Source of the DNA: Rugalucina vietnamica
Lineage: Eukaryota; Mollusca; Bivalvia; Lucinida; Lucinidae
Length of the DNA stretch: 64,000 nucleotides
Assembly: GCA_964017185.1 (NCBI GenBank)
Contig: OZ024882.1
Span: forward strand, 40,521,988-40,585,987
Direction: 5' to 3'
The notes beneath the pieces were generated by a model, which ran no database searches, was not told where the DNA came from, and was given only the letters and a program-made list of their open reading frames with translations. Positions 1 through 11,044 of this stretch are shown here, in pieces. Numbering within the stretch: position 1 is the stretch's first letter; each line of letters starts with the position of its first letter. The translations under genes and the position numbers were made by a program.

Positions 1-3
1 CAG

Positions 4-2439
4 GAGGTTATCCGAGTGACAAGAGAATTCAAATGCTGCGCAGGCTGTTGTTGGTGTGCAAATGTTGATTGTTGTGCCCATGAAATAACAGTAGAAGCAC
101 CAGTGGGCCAGGTTGTTGGATATGTTAAACAATCGTAAGTATACATTTTGAACATCTGTGGGCTATACAAATGCTCATGACACAGACATACCATCATGAA
201 AACATGTCCGTGTAATTTATACCCCCTTGAACCCCACATTTATATAGCAAAACTGGGGTATGCAGGGGTATACCTAGCCGAGGCGGTTCTAACGTGTACC
301 CACAATCTATGTTTTGAGCAAAAATAAGAAAAATATTAAGTTTTCCAGTGAAAATTTTCAATTTTTACAACTTAGGAAAAATCAATGTATTACATGGGCA
401 TGTTTTCGTAATGCTTTGTGCGGATACTCCAAATGAAGGTACCCAGACCAGACAAAGACACAGATCAGCTTCAATACAATCAAAGAAAGCTTGCCTGTTT
501 AATGCGACCTGTGAAAGTTAAGCCGTACTAGTACAAATCTCTAAGTTCACATACATGGTAGGATATTCTATAGACTGCTTTAGCAATCGCTTTACTGTTC
601 ATTTGCCGGAAAAATTCGGAAATGTAGATTCCCATGTTTCAGCAGTAACGTATTGTTTTATTTTCGCATTTCAGACAAAGTTGTATAGAGCCCCGGTACT
701 CAATTATGAACGCTGAGCACTCAGAAGTGTTGAACATAGACGGTCCTATCTGTGTGTGTTCCATGCCATGTATAGGGGACAGAGAATTTAAGGTAGTAAA
801 GTGCTCTCTCATTTACCGAATATCCATTGCAAACAGGTAATGGTGCAAATGCGCAATGATCACTGGACTTAAGATAATTTTCATGAACATTCTTCCAGGC
901 ATTGTGCTTTCTCCTGTAGTAAATGGTTTTAAATTAAACCCAGATTTTCTGTCGATTTAAATGATGCCAAGTCACAGATCCAGCTGAATTTAGAAAGAAT
1001 TCATTTCTGTTTCTAGAAAACTTAAATACTAAAAATACTTGCAAGTAGCCATGAACATTAGTGCGGACGTTAATGTTGTTTTCTTTTTCTAGGTATATTC
1101 ACCAAACTCTCAACACGAGGTTGGTAAAATCAGTAAACAATGGAGTGGGCTCATGAGAGAAATGTTCACAGATGCCGATAACTTTGGTGTCTCATGTAAG
1201 TAGAAGCAATAGCCTTCACTGATTGTTTTACTCGTTTAAAATGAACAGATGTCACTGATTTCTCCAAGTCTGTCTACTTCCACCTTTATGAAGAATCAGC
1301 GCAATATACGAGGGTATTAGGGTTGGATTATGGGTCCCCGCCCATTTGGGCCCTAAGAAATAAATGGTCTGTTTGTGCCTCCAGCCAAAGCTTATACACT
1401 ACTGACTAATCGTCTGATTACTGGTTAACCGCTCAGGTCTAAGCCTGCCCAGGGAAAGTGGTCCAAGTCAAACCATCCATACATATAAGCCATTTTGGTT
1501 ACTTCAGTGAATCTTTCTTTCAATCACATATTGGGTAGAAGTCCTATAAAATGGAGGCAACGTCTAGATATAACCATAGATGTTGACTGTGACGCTAAGC
1601 TTCAACTGTTCTCCATTTAATGACAACTGTATCCAAGGATTGATGCGATTTTTTTCTGTAGTGTGAATTTTCACGCGATGATCGGCAACCAGAGACATGT
1701 TTTCTAAATTACTATTTTCTATTCAGGAATAGATATTTTACTATTGTTACGAACAGCCGAGCCAAGCCACAGAAACTCCGTCGGTGGAAAAGCATGCTCA
1801 TCCACCAAGGGTGGTTCACTGCGCTATATACTCAACACTTACTCGATTCACAAAGCTTCGAGTTTCAGCACGCCATATGCCGCTAATACGTTGCGCCAAC
1901 GTATTTTTTCAAGGGAGGCTATCCCGTCACATTACTTCCCCCTCTTAGAAGACTTGTTTCGAGTCTTGGTATGGGGAATACATGGGTAAGGCAACTGCCA
2001 TCATCCCAACGCTGCCACCAAATGTAACAAACAGCCGAGCCAAACCAGAGGAACCCCTTCGGTGGAGAAGCATGCTCATCCACCAAGGGTAGTTTACTGC
2101 GCTATATTCTCAACACTAACTCGATTCATAAAGTTTCGAGTTTGAAAGCGTATTACAAGCACTCAATATGCTGCCAACGTATTTTTCCAAGGGAGGCTAT
2201 CACGTCACACTATTTTAAGTTTTTTTTATCAGTTTCGCGATATATTTTTTCAGTTCCCATGGACCTTGACGTTAAGATGAAAGCTGTGATGATTGGAGCT
2301 GTGTTCCTTATTGTAAGTACATTAATAATGTTCATGTCATGTGTTTAGAATGTGTTCCTTGTTTGTCATTAAATTTTATTTAATCAGTGAGCAGCCGGAT
2401 ATAAGACTGTAATATTTACACGTTTATGGCAATTGCGTT

Positions 2440-2474
<35 letters not shown>

Positions 2475-2585
2475 GTCGGGCATATTTTTATTGGTACCAA
2501 AAAGATATATGAATTTTATCTTTTTCTATTGCAGGATTTCATGTTTTTCGAGAAAAAGCAAAACAATAACAACAACAGACACTAG
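4..2585 (+). CDS. Phospholipid scramblase gene A, 3' part (5' end outside window)
   Basis: Five coding exons: 4-134, 675-792, 1093-1195, 2254-2312 and 2535-2585 (TAG). All introns have GT/AG ends and the phases equal those of gene B. The protein reads [14 protein letters not shown], then a Cys-rich stretch ([14 protein letters not shown]) like the palmitoylation cluster of human PLSCR1. It continues with GKISKQWSG, matching the PLSCR1 nuclear-import segment, the calcium-loop motif [12 protein letters not shown], and the single membrane helix [14 protein letters not shown] followed by DFMFFE. The tail is short and Asn-rich. The family moves phospholipids between membrane leaflets in a calcium-dependent way, and some members also act in the nucleus. 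The proline-rich N-terminus and first core exons lie left of the window. No disabling change is seen in the visible exons. Confidence 0.9.
192..412. repeat. Dispersed element with CCCACAATSTATGT core, copy 1
   Basis: It lies in the first visible intron of gene A. The ends are inverted (CATCATGAAAACATG on the left, CATGTTTTCGTAATG on the right). The middle carries GGGGTATGCAGGGGTATACC and half of a palindrome (GCGGTTCTAACGTGTACCC). Related copies are at 3093-3363, 15770-16132 and 58631-58917. Confidence 0.7.
1332..1610 (+). repeat. SINE-like repeat, copy a
   Basis: It starts GGGTCCCCGCCCATTTGGGC, continues through CTGCCCAGGGAAAGTGG and ends near TTGACTGTGACGCTAAGC. Two other copies of the same order are seen at 51703-51981 and 58223-58506. 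The shared 3' end (TTGACTGGGACGTAAAGCA in the other copies) is a SINE-type tail. It lies in the gene A intron after 1195. Confidence 0.6.
1745..2213. repeat. Tandem pair of a 278 bp LTR-like unit
   Basis: Unit 1 is 1745-2022, and a second partial unit starts at 2023 with the same order of sequence (AACAGCCGAGCCAA, AGCATGCTCATCCACCAAGG, then AAGGGAGGCTATC). Unit 1 begins TGTTACGAAC and the junction reads AATGTAACA. TG...CA ends are typical of a solo LTR, but no coding interior is present. It is an old fragment inside the intron of gene A between 1195 and 2254. The LTR origin is a guess. Confidence 0.45.
2431..2473. repeat. Poly(T) tract
   Basis: An uninterrupted run of about 30 T with TTTCT before it, in the last intron of gene A. 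A second T-rich run, with a few A and G, spans 2790-2880. Confidence 0.85.
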
Positions 2586-3092
2586 CGTCAAGCAGACAGA
2601 CACTCAGACGCACGGACAATCAACATTGTCAAGTGGACTTTCTCACTGAGTCGCCGCGGTTAGAAGAAATCGCAAACTGTTGTTCAGGGGCCAGTTGTTC
2701 AAAAAAAAAAAAACCGTTAGCTTAACGTCATCGTTAAACCCTCAACTTGTTAATTAAGTAAATGCCGCCTACATAAGCAAATACACTGTTTTTTTGTTTT
2801 TTTTTTTTTTTTTTTTTATTTTTTTTTGTTTTTTTTTTATTATTATTATTTTTTTGTTGTTGTTTTTTTTGTTTGTTTTGTTGAAAAATGTGAGAATCCT
2901 TTGTATGGCAAAGGATTCTCACATTTTATCAACAAAAAATAACAGTGTATTTGTAATATTGCCATTTGAAATTTTAACGAATCGTTAACTAACGATGTCG
3001 TTAATTTTAAACAACTGGACCCTGGAATAATGCCTGGTACTCTAGTCGGCACATCTACATCAGTGGAGACAACTGAAAACGAAAACATTACA
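2586..3092. other. 3' flank of gene A
   Basis: Low-complexity sequence with A12 at 2700, a T-rich block at 2790-2880, and a short inverted repeat in which GTGAGAATCCTTTGTATGGC is followed by its complement near 2890-2925. No convincing AATAAA was found close to the stop codon, so the transcript end of gene A is unresolved. Confidence 0.5.
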
Positions 3093-3363
3093 CAACATGC
3101 CCATGCAACATACAGAGTTTTTTTTCAGATGTAAAAATTGAATAATTCACCAGAATTTTTTTGATTTTTGAAATATTTTTGAACAAAACATACATTGTGG
3201 GTACACGTTAGAACCGCCTCGCCTCGGCGGTTCTAACGAGTACCCACAATGTATGTTTTAGATCAGAAATAAAAAAATTAGGTATACCCCTGCAAACCCC
3301 AGTTTTACTATATAAAAGTGGAGTTTACGGGGGTATACTTTTCATGGACATGTTTTCCTGATG
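3093..3363. repeat. Dispersed element with CCCACAATSTATGT core, copy 2 (full palindromic core)
   Basis: The centre (3190-3251) is a near-perfect palindrome built on GTGGGTAC, TTAGAACCGCCTCG and complements. The right half carries GGTATACCCCTGCAAACCCC and ACTATATAAAAGTGG and ends CATGTTTTCCTGATG. This copy shows the pre-expansion state of the TA tract seen in copy 3 at 15960. Confidence 0.7.
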
Positions 3364-4108
3364 GCATGGAGGCATTTGAAAACGATAATTTATTCAACAG
3401 ACACGAAAAAGAAAACATTTGATTTTGTTCTCTACCCTTTGTTGTTATATGATGTCTGGGTGTTAAAACTGTGTTTTGTTGATCTTCATGCAAACATACT
3501 AGTGTCTAGGACTGGCAAGCTTCTGGTCATAGCAAATTGCCTGTCTACGCAAAGTGAACCAGAAGCAATGGAATGCCCGGGCAAAAACATTTGATGGAAA
3601 CACTTCTTATTTTAATTCAGCTAGAATGTGAATTTCACGTGTACATGTATATATGTATATAAAATGCATTGTTTTGTTTGTATAAAAAGATATATATAAA
3701 ATTGTTACTTTGAGGACCACCATTGGTTACTTAACAGTATCATAAGCAGGCTTATTTGGGTTTTCGTGTACTTTTGTTAGGGCTATATAAAATTTGTGTT
3801 TCAAAATGGCGAACTGACGCAACATGAATACGAAAATTGGTGAAGGTGAACTGAAACACGATTAAAGCCTCGTCAGTGCCCCTATAAAATACTGATATTT
3901 AAAGAAAATAAAATAGCAGGGCACATGAGATTCAGGCTAAAGATTAAAACATGTTGAGAAAATTGAATCTTAGGGCCTATCACAAAAACAAACATGATCT
4001 GCATATATTCTGCACTTTGGATGGTGTACGGGTAGACTTTTGCGATCGCTATGCAATACAACCACGAACGTCATAATCACGGCCAGAAATTTGAAAACAC
4101 TTTGTATA
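3364..4108. other. Spacer without recognised gene
   Basis: AT-rich sequence. Short open frames start at 3361 but have no splice context, coding character or family motif. A GTATATATGTATATAAAATG stretch lies near 3647-3666. Nothing else was recognised. Confidence 0.5.
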
Positions 4109-4280
4109 AGCACAGGCGCTCAAGAAGTTATTACCATAAATCATTAAAATATGTCCAAAAACAATAGTGTCTACATAGCACTTCCGTAGGTATTGCAATA
4201 CTTACAGTATTGCTAGGTAGACACTTATTTGATGCATTATTTTTATGATTTACGGCCATAACTTCAAGCGCCTGTGGTAT
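4109..4280. repeat. Palindromic MITE, CAGGCGCTTGAAGTTAT-ended
   Basis: The left end reads CAGGCGCTCAAGAAGTTAT and the right end ATAACTTCAAGCGCCTGTGG. The interior pairs GTGTCTACATAGCA with complementary AGGTAGACAC around an alternating TATTGCAATAC core. Related copies are at 6778-6885 and 7256-7395, and a bare terminus is at 46594-46612. Confidence 0.7.
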
Positions 4281-4496
4281 AAGTAACCTCCAAACTATGG
4301 AGACGTCACATGTACGTATTCGCGTACTTTTCCTGACGTGACGTAATCTACCTTTCCGGCGGAAGCTGCCCGAAATGACAGACATGACAGAAGGTAAACA
4401 TTGACTTTTGTATATTTTGTGGCAATAAACATGTGAAACACTTGCCTAGAATGTCTGAGATTGAAAATGGGTATTAGGAATTCTGCTCTATACGTT

Positions 4497-4710
4497 ACGA
4501 GGAGCGGCTGTAGAATGTAGAGCTCTGGGCCGAGTTGTCTCGGGTTCGATCCTCAACTTGACAGTCGTTCGTTGTGTCCCTGAGCAGGTTACATTTCCAC
4601 AACTCCTGAGGCACGGCTACCAAACAGTTAAAAGCGTAACCGCCGGTTAACAGGTTAAGAATAGGCATCCGATTCACGTCCTTCCGGTTTTGCGTGTGAG
4701 GTGCAACAAA
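4497..4710 (+). repeat. tRNA-derived SINE, diverged
   Basis: GGGTTCGATCC resembles a pol III B box (about 4541-4551), and AGCGGCTGTAGAATGTAGAGC lies before it in place of an A box. The 3' part (GGCACGGCTACCAAACAGTT, then CCGATTCACGTCCTTCCGG) recurs inverted at 6050-6146, which shows it is dispersed. Confidence 0.55.
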
Positions 4711-6049
4711 ATGTAAACAAAACATACACTACTCGTTTCGATCGATAATTATTTTGTAGTACAGAACGGTATCAAAAATCTAAGAATGCTATTTGTCACT
4801 TATTTATCATTGTTAGACAGCACCAAAACAGCTTGCAACATTACTTGATGTTTTGGGGGGTTATGTGTTCCCTCCTTCGAAATATGTGTTTCAACACGGT
4901 CAAGAACGGCAAATGGGCAATTTGCTGTTAAATATCATGTTTCTGTGATTGTTCCGCGACAAATTTGTAGGTATATATCAAATAAATTACAACTGATGTC
5001 TGCCACAGTATTCACTTTTCTTAGGGTTCAACATTTATTTTTCGAAGGGAAGAAAAAAAATGGTTAAGCATTTAATCATTAAAATAAGAAGGATTTATTT
5101 CAAGATATGTTTGAAAACCTCTGCCTGTTTTATGATATTAAAACATTTTCTGTACAGCGTTTTAGATGAAAGCAATCAAAAAAATAGTATTCACAAGGTT
5201 TTAAAGTCTAAGTTTTATCATAAACAGGAATACCATACATGTGAATTACAGTGTTTTGTATTACATGTTTGTTGCAAAAATGTTTGAAAATTAATATATA
5301 CCAAGTATTCTCACTGCAAACATCACAAATAAACAAATTTTGGATTTTTTTTTCCTTGCGAGGGGGTGTCTATATGCATTAACTGGGTTAATTATTTTAA
5401 CATTATCACTAACTAAAACCATGAGCAAAAGGAAAACCAAGGTATATTTAAGGCTTTTGTATATGCAGATTCTCGTTTGCTTGTTTTTTCTTGCACACCA
5501 CTGTAAGTCAAAAACCCTTCAATAAAACTTGATTTGTAGAGGTAAAAAACATACAAAGATGACGAGACAAGTTGTGATAATTAAATTGTTAAACGTAGAA
5601 CTCGAGAAACTAAAATACAGGTGATTTTAATGTCGATTATTTTGCTATCATTCTGATGATTAAGTGCGTGACCGAAATTTTGACACAGCTTTTAGCCACA
5701 TATACATAGAATGCAGCAGTCAGTGGCAAGGAAAGTGTTCACAGAACTTATACAATGTTAAAATCATCTCTTCCCTGCCTTGCCGTCCGTTTATAATGAC
5801 GCAATTAGCGGGGATCTAAAAATATCCCTATGACTGATCCACATTTTCTTCATGTACAATGCAATCTCAACATGCATTTTGGAGGAGGGAATAAAAATCA
5901 CGATTATAAGGCAACAAATCTGGAAATCCTTTGAGATACGATAAGATCAATTTATAACTAACAAAATTGCATTGAGAAAATTTTAATAACTTTCTCCATG
6001 CGAAAATAAATTACTTGGAAACGCGAGCTGCGAAAGTTTGTTTACCTTT
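4711..6049. other. Spacer without recognised gene
   Basis: AT-rich sequence. Short open frames around 5060 and 5340 are Lys/Asn/Phe-rich with no domain, splice sites or coding bias. No recognisable repeat ends were found. Confidence 0.5.
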
Positions 6050-6146
6050 TACTGCACCTCACACGCAAAACCGGAAGGACGTGAATCGGATTTCTTTTCT
6101 TAACCGCGGTTACGCATTTAACTGTTTGGTAGCCGTGTGAGGTGTC
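6050..6146 (-). repeat. SINE 3' fragment
   Basis: Complement of the 3' half of the SINE at 4497-4710. It contains CCGGAAGGACGTGAATCGGA and AACTGTTTGGTAGCCGTG in reverse order relative to that copy. The tRNA-like head is absent. Confidence 0.6.
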
Positions 6147-6603
6147 TCGACTCATAACCCAGTAAAATATTTACAGAAAGAAGAAGAAAGTAAGAATGAA
6201 CAAAAAAATCGATGGCATCAGTTCATGCACAGGTGAGGCGCTTGAATTTATACCCATAAATTATATATATAAAAATATTTACATTTTTATTGCAATCGCC
6301 CTAGATGAAAGTACCTTTCTTGATGTTCTTCATTTCCCAATGAAAAACATTATGTCACGTGATCTAGAGGCCATGCCTTTGGGCGAGGCGGCGTCAAAAC
6401 CCATCCAGTGACGTTGTTTGTTTACTCTTGTTGTCGTGACGTTGGTCGCGTATCGCCATGACGTTAGGAGCGAAAATTTGACGTTTTGGCTGTTCCAAAA
6501 TTACGTTAAGTCGGATTTGATGTCAAATAACATGAAAATGAACGGTGGTATGCGCAATTAAAAATCTGATACTTGATTGATAATATAAAATGTAAATATA
6601 AGT

Positions 6604-6748
6604 ATTGAAATTCAGATTTTAGCTTTCACTGGATGATGAAAAACATTAGCTGTTTTAATGTCTCCGAGAAGCCCTTCGGGCTTCACAGACATTAAAACAG
6701 CCTAATGTTTTTCATCATCCAGTGAAAGCTAAAAATCTGAATTTCAAT
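6604..6748. repeat. Long perfect-stem hairpin
   Basis: Left arm ATTGAAATTCAGATTTTAGC through GTTTTAATGTCT, right arm its complement ending GAATTTCAAT. The loop is AGCCCTTCGGGCTT. The stem is about 65 bp with very few mismatches, like a foldback element or two inverted copies joined. Confidence 0.8.
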
Positions 6749-6777
6749 TCTTAAATGAAGAGGCTGCTTCAAATCAC

Positions 6778-7395
6778 AGGCGCTTGAAGTTATCACCATA
6801 AATCATAAATATATGCCCGGATGACAGCGTCTACATGGCAATACCGTATTGCCATGTAGACACTCTCAAGCTACACTCTTACCAACTCCTTGTTTTAATC
6901 AGGACTGATAACATATTATCTCATTTTAACTTAACCATGTGTCTTAACAAACCCGCCAATTTTGAAAACAACTGTGTACATGTAATTATTTAATTCAAGG
7001 TGCTTTTAAATGTTTTAGACTCACTCAAACGATTCCTAGGATTAGATTCCACTGATCTATTTGTAAATATTTGTTTTGTAATGGATTGAATATGTATGTG
7101 TTCTATGAATGTATGATTCTGTATAATGAATGTTTAAATTGTGATAATAGTGTCTCGTAAGCCAATTATGGCTGGATATCAACTCTTAGTCTTTAAAATG
7201 TTGTATATATATGTGTTGTTGATATGTGACACTTTAATAAACTATTACTTACTTTACTTTATGATTTATGGCTATAACCAAGTGCGTTTTTTCAAATTAG
7301 TGTCTACATGGCAATACGAAGTTCGGTATTTCCATGTAGACGCTAATTTTAGGGCATATTTAATGAGTATGGTCATAACTTCAAGCGCCTGTGGT
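6778..7395. repeat. Two CAGGCGCTTGAAGTTAT palindromic MITE halves with spacer
   Basis: A copy at 6778-6885 (CACAGGCGCTTGAAGTTAT, then GTCTACATGGCAATACCG and its complement) and a copy at 7256-7395 ending ATAACTTCAAGCGCCTGTGG. Between them lies about 370 bp of unassigned AT-rich sequence. It may be one element with an insertion or two separate copies. Confidence 0.55.
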
Positions 7396-7415
7396 TCATG
7401 AGTTTGTATAGGAAC

Positions 7416-7592
7416 TATATAGAGGATATTCAAGTTTTTGGAGTGAATATGAGTTTTATTTCATTGAGTGAAGTGAAAAAAATTTATATTTCATGAGTGC
7501 CGAAGGCACGAATGAAATATATAATTTTTCACTTCACGAGATGAAATAAAACTCATATTCACGACAAAAACTTGAATTTTCTTTTTATTATA
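7416..7592. repeat. Foldback element of the TAGAGGATATT family, copy 1
   Basis: The border ATAGAGGATATT is followed by an inverted pair spanning 7429-7576. The stem runs from TTCAAGTTTTTGGAGTGAAT to its complement, with apex GTGCCGAAGGCACG, then GAATTTTCTTTTTAT. Copy 2 at 7969-8144 keeps the borders but has a different stem sequence. Confidence 0.7.
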
Positions 7593-7968
7593 TTGCATGC
7601 AGTCATTGTAACGTTGCGCGCTAAAGCATATGACGTCAAAATCTTAAATGACGTCATTACGTCAGGTAATTACGTCGCTATTGTGTGTGAACGTTCATTG
7701 CGTCAACAATAGCATAGATTATAAAATTTAGTTATGTATAAATTAGAAATGAAACGGTGGAATCGTAATTTGCGTATTCCCAAATCTTATATTTTCACAT
7801 GTGAAAATATAACTTTTTTATATTTTCACATGTGAAAATATAACTTTTTCAAATATTGGTTATATTTAGTACATATTTCTCTATATTTCATCACTTGCCA
7901 TATAATAAATAGGAAGTATTATTTCCGTGACCACGGAACATTGACGAGTAAGATAAATAGCCAACTTA

Positions 7969-8144
7969 CATAGAGGATATTTGCTTTTTTGAGGTGAATA
8001 CCAAATATATTTCATCGAGTGAGTTGAAAACATCAGAATTTTCACGAGTGCGCAGCACGAGTGAAAATTTTTATGTTTTCAACTCACGAGATGAAATATA
8101 TTTTGTATTCACCGAAAAAAAAGCAAATTTTCTTTTTATTTTAT
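7969..8144. repeat. Foldback element of the TAGAGGATATT family, copy 2
   Basis: Same borders as copy 1. The stem (7979-8129) runs from TTTGCTTTTTTGAGGTGAAT to its complement, with apex CACGAGTGCGCAGCACGAGTG split around the centre. Short TGATATCAGT direct repeats follow at 8410-8480, and an inverted pair TATTTTCACATGTGAAAATA occurs twice at 7790-7845. Confidence 0.7.
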
Positions 8145-8480
8145 ACAATACACAGGCATTTTCCAATTCACAAGGCAGGCGGTGAAATTGCAAAAAACAA
8201 AAATTTTTGAAAACATAAGTAATTTTGGTACCACATTGTTCCTTACGTTCTAACTAAGAAAATGACTACCCATACTTTATGTTTTCGTTCATAAATAACG
8301 GAGTTATAGGCGTTTGAATTTCTGAAGTGAGACTTATCTAATGACGTCAAGTAAATGGAAACGTCAGAAGTAATCCAAAAAATCTGACGTCATTACAGTG
8401 AAGATATAGGCTGATATCAGTCACTAGTGACTTTTGATATCAGTGAGATTTGATATCAGTGAAATTTCATATCAATGAAA

Positions 8481-9167
8481 ATACCAATTTTATCAAGTTT
8501 TGATATACATTGGTTTTCACTGTCAAGTATAAAATAAAAATATAAATCCACTCAGGTCCTGTTTCCTTGTTGAAAGAGGGAATCATGTGCAGTAGTTTGC
8601 GTGTACACAGTAAACAGCATGCATCCTTCGACGTATTGTATTGGCTGCATGAAGCTGTGGGCCGCTGAAGCACGCGGGAAACTAGACATGGTGTCTTTGA
8701 TGAATGGTTGGAGAAAAATGTTTGCCAAACCTTCACATCGACAAAATTATAGTTCTTCATTTCGCCACGCTAAGGATGCTTAAACAGAACAGCAGGCACT
8801 AAAACTGCCTGTCCTTTGAGCCATCACCTGGATCATTTTAGAGAGGTTTGGCAGAGAAAAAATAATAATTTTTTTATCATCCATGCATTTATGTACTTTG
8901 GTTTAAACATATTTATTCTCCATTTCAAATTGACATGCAAACATATATACATACAACAGCAAATTATAGGAATAGAACGAAAGCTTTAAGCTTATAGAGT
9001 TCCTTTCCTATTGTGTTTTCTGATATGGAATATACAATATTGGCAGGTCTTTACTGCGATAATTTAGAGTATTGTTCATTTATGTACTTTATGGACTTTG
9101 TGCAATTTAATGTCATAATGTGACGATTGTTTGTTCTCCCAGTTTATCATTATTCAAAAACAAATAT
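8481..9167. other. Spacer without recognised gene
   Basis: Open frames on both strands around 8467-8783 overlap each other and lack splice signals or a recognised family. Treated as noncoding. Confidence 0.5.
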
Positions 9168-9367
9168 AAGCCGCGACACGAGAAAACCGGTCTTCGGGGT
9201 TTCAGACCAGGTCCGACACAAACCAGGTTATACAGTCCCAGAAACAGGCTAGAGGCTTGAAACTTTGGCTATAAGTAGAAGAGGAAGAGTACTATCCGTA
9301 CTGCGAAGCTGATCTGCGCCTTTGTTTTAGCATAGGCAATAATCCCGTTTTCTCACGACGCGGCTCA
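9168..9367. repeat. GAGCCGC palindromic family, copy 1
   Basis: Ends AAGCCGCGACACGAGAAAAC and CGTTTTCTCACGACGCGGCT. The body holds the family landmarks CAGGTCCGACACAAACC, GCTAGAGGCTTGAAA, ACTATCCG and GCTGATCTGCGCCTTTGTTT. This copy has lost one half of the central GCTGATC hairpin. Confidence 0.75.
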
Positions 9368-10854
9368 ATTATATTAAATATGAAATTCTTCCTTTATGTA
9401 CATACTATATATTGATCTTTCTGAAGGTCGGATGGTCTGTTGACCATATCAAGGGAAAAGGATAATCAAACAGGCTGTCCATTATTTATCCTTTTTAGCT
9501 ATTTGGACAAAAACGGTGTGTTTTTAATATTTTATATCATATTTTATAGGTAACACAACACTTGAAAACACTTTTGCAAGCGTTGATGCTTCTTGTATTT
9601 GCTCTTGGCCGGCCCAAGTGTCCCATTTTGAAACCCGATAATGTTCCAACCTATTCAACCAGTTTTCATTATTAGGCTGAATCATATCGACACAACCAAC
9701 ATAATGTTGCATAAAAGTTCTTTTATTTGAACAAATATGGTTTCAAAAGGAAAGTAAAAATAAAAGATTTAATCGTTTGGTTTTTATAATATAGTTAGAG
9801 AAGGACAAATTGTAGAAATTCTTTTGGATTTTGACAAATTTTTAAAATGCCCTCAGGTAAGAGATTGTTCGATGCTCTCATTGCTTTCGCCACATGGACA
9901 GTACAATTCCTTTACTGACTCTCTAAAACCAAAAGGACATCTATGCCTTAGATGTAAAAAGTCCCTAAATCTCAGATTTGGGAGGACGAAATTTTCATGT
10001 TATGACTATGGGGCTGAATTTAGCATTTATAGGAGAAGAAATATATACACTTTCGTTTACAAAACAGTTTGACTGATTTAACAGAATCCAGACAATGCAA
10101 CTTAATATTTTTACAACCCACCCCCTATTTGGCAAAAATGAACCATTAGACTTTGAACTGATTTGTATTTGTTTGTCAACACACTTTTCAAGCAAACAAA
10201 TATGGACTTGTTTGTCATATGAATGCTGAATAATATCCACACATTGATTGTTTATTGTTTTGTTACTTTAAGTTTATTTTGAAAGAAATGTTAGCTTAGT
10301 GCATAAGGTCTTTAATATACAATCTTATAGTTTATTTCTAGGTGTGTCCCCCCCCCCCCCCCCCCCTGGACCCAGCATGCCCTTTCGTCAGTTCGTGTGT
10401 TTTTCACATTAACACATCATATCAAAGTGGCATCCTGGGTCTAGGGGGGGAACAGGGTCAGCAAGGCGAAAATGTATAATTTCCTGAAATTTTCCATGAT
10501 CTATAATAAGCACAGTTGTTATGGACAATTTTAAAGACATCAACTGTAGAATTATAAACATACATGGTCGTATTTCTTGTCAAACCGGTGTCAGGGTGAG
10601 TATATTTAGGTTATGTAGATGTATTTATAGAGATACAGTACAGGTTCAAAAGTAAATTTGCTTTCAATCTATCGTATTGCATAAATGCTTAGAAATGTGA
10701 ATTCCCTAACTAATGTTAAAATTGACATAAATTATGTCATTGACAATCAAAATATGCAAGAACACAATAATAATAAAGAACTAGGCATTTTCGTCTATGA
10801 AAGTGACATATTTGTCAATTAGGGAGTATCCCAATCTAAAGCATAGATCTCCTT
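9368..10854. other. Spacer, with C-tract repeat at 10340-10455
   Basis: Most is AT-rich unique-looking sequence. At 10340-10455 a run of about 20 C followed by CTGGACCCAGCATG is mirrored by CATCCTGGGTCTAGGGGGGG, a small inverted element. Open frames near 9524 and 9824-10240 show no domain. Confidence 0.5.
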
Positions 10855-10951
10855 CCCAGCCTCTAGTATAGCCATCTTCTGTGATTGTACAGTTCGGTTT
10901 GTGTCAGACCTGTTCGGAAACCACATTGTTGGTTTTGTCATGTCGCGGCTC
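10855..10951. repeat. GAGCCGC palindromic family, terminal fragment
   Basis: CAGCCTCTAGTATAGCCAT, CGGTTTGTGTCAGACCTG and CACATTGTTGGTTTTGTCAT up to CGCGGCTCA: one end of the family only, reversed relative to copy 1. Confidence 0.7.
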
Positions 10952-11044
10952 ATTTATTTATTATTGTACTTTGCATATATATGCAGCTGAGTGGCCACCT
11001 TTTTGAAAGTAGCTGGGCCCTCGGTGTATCAATTATTGTGATTT

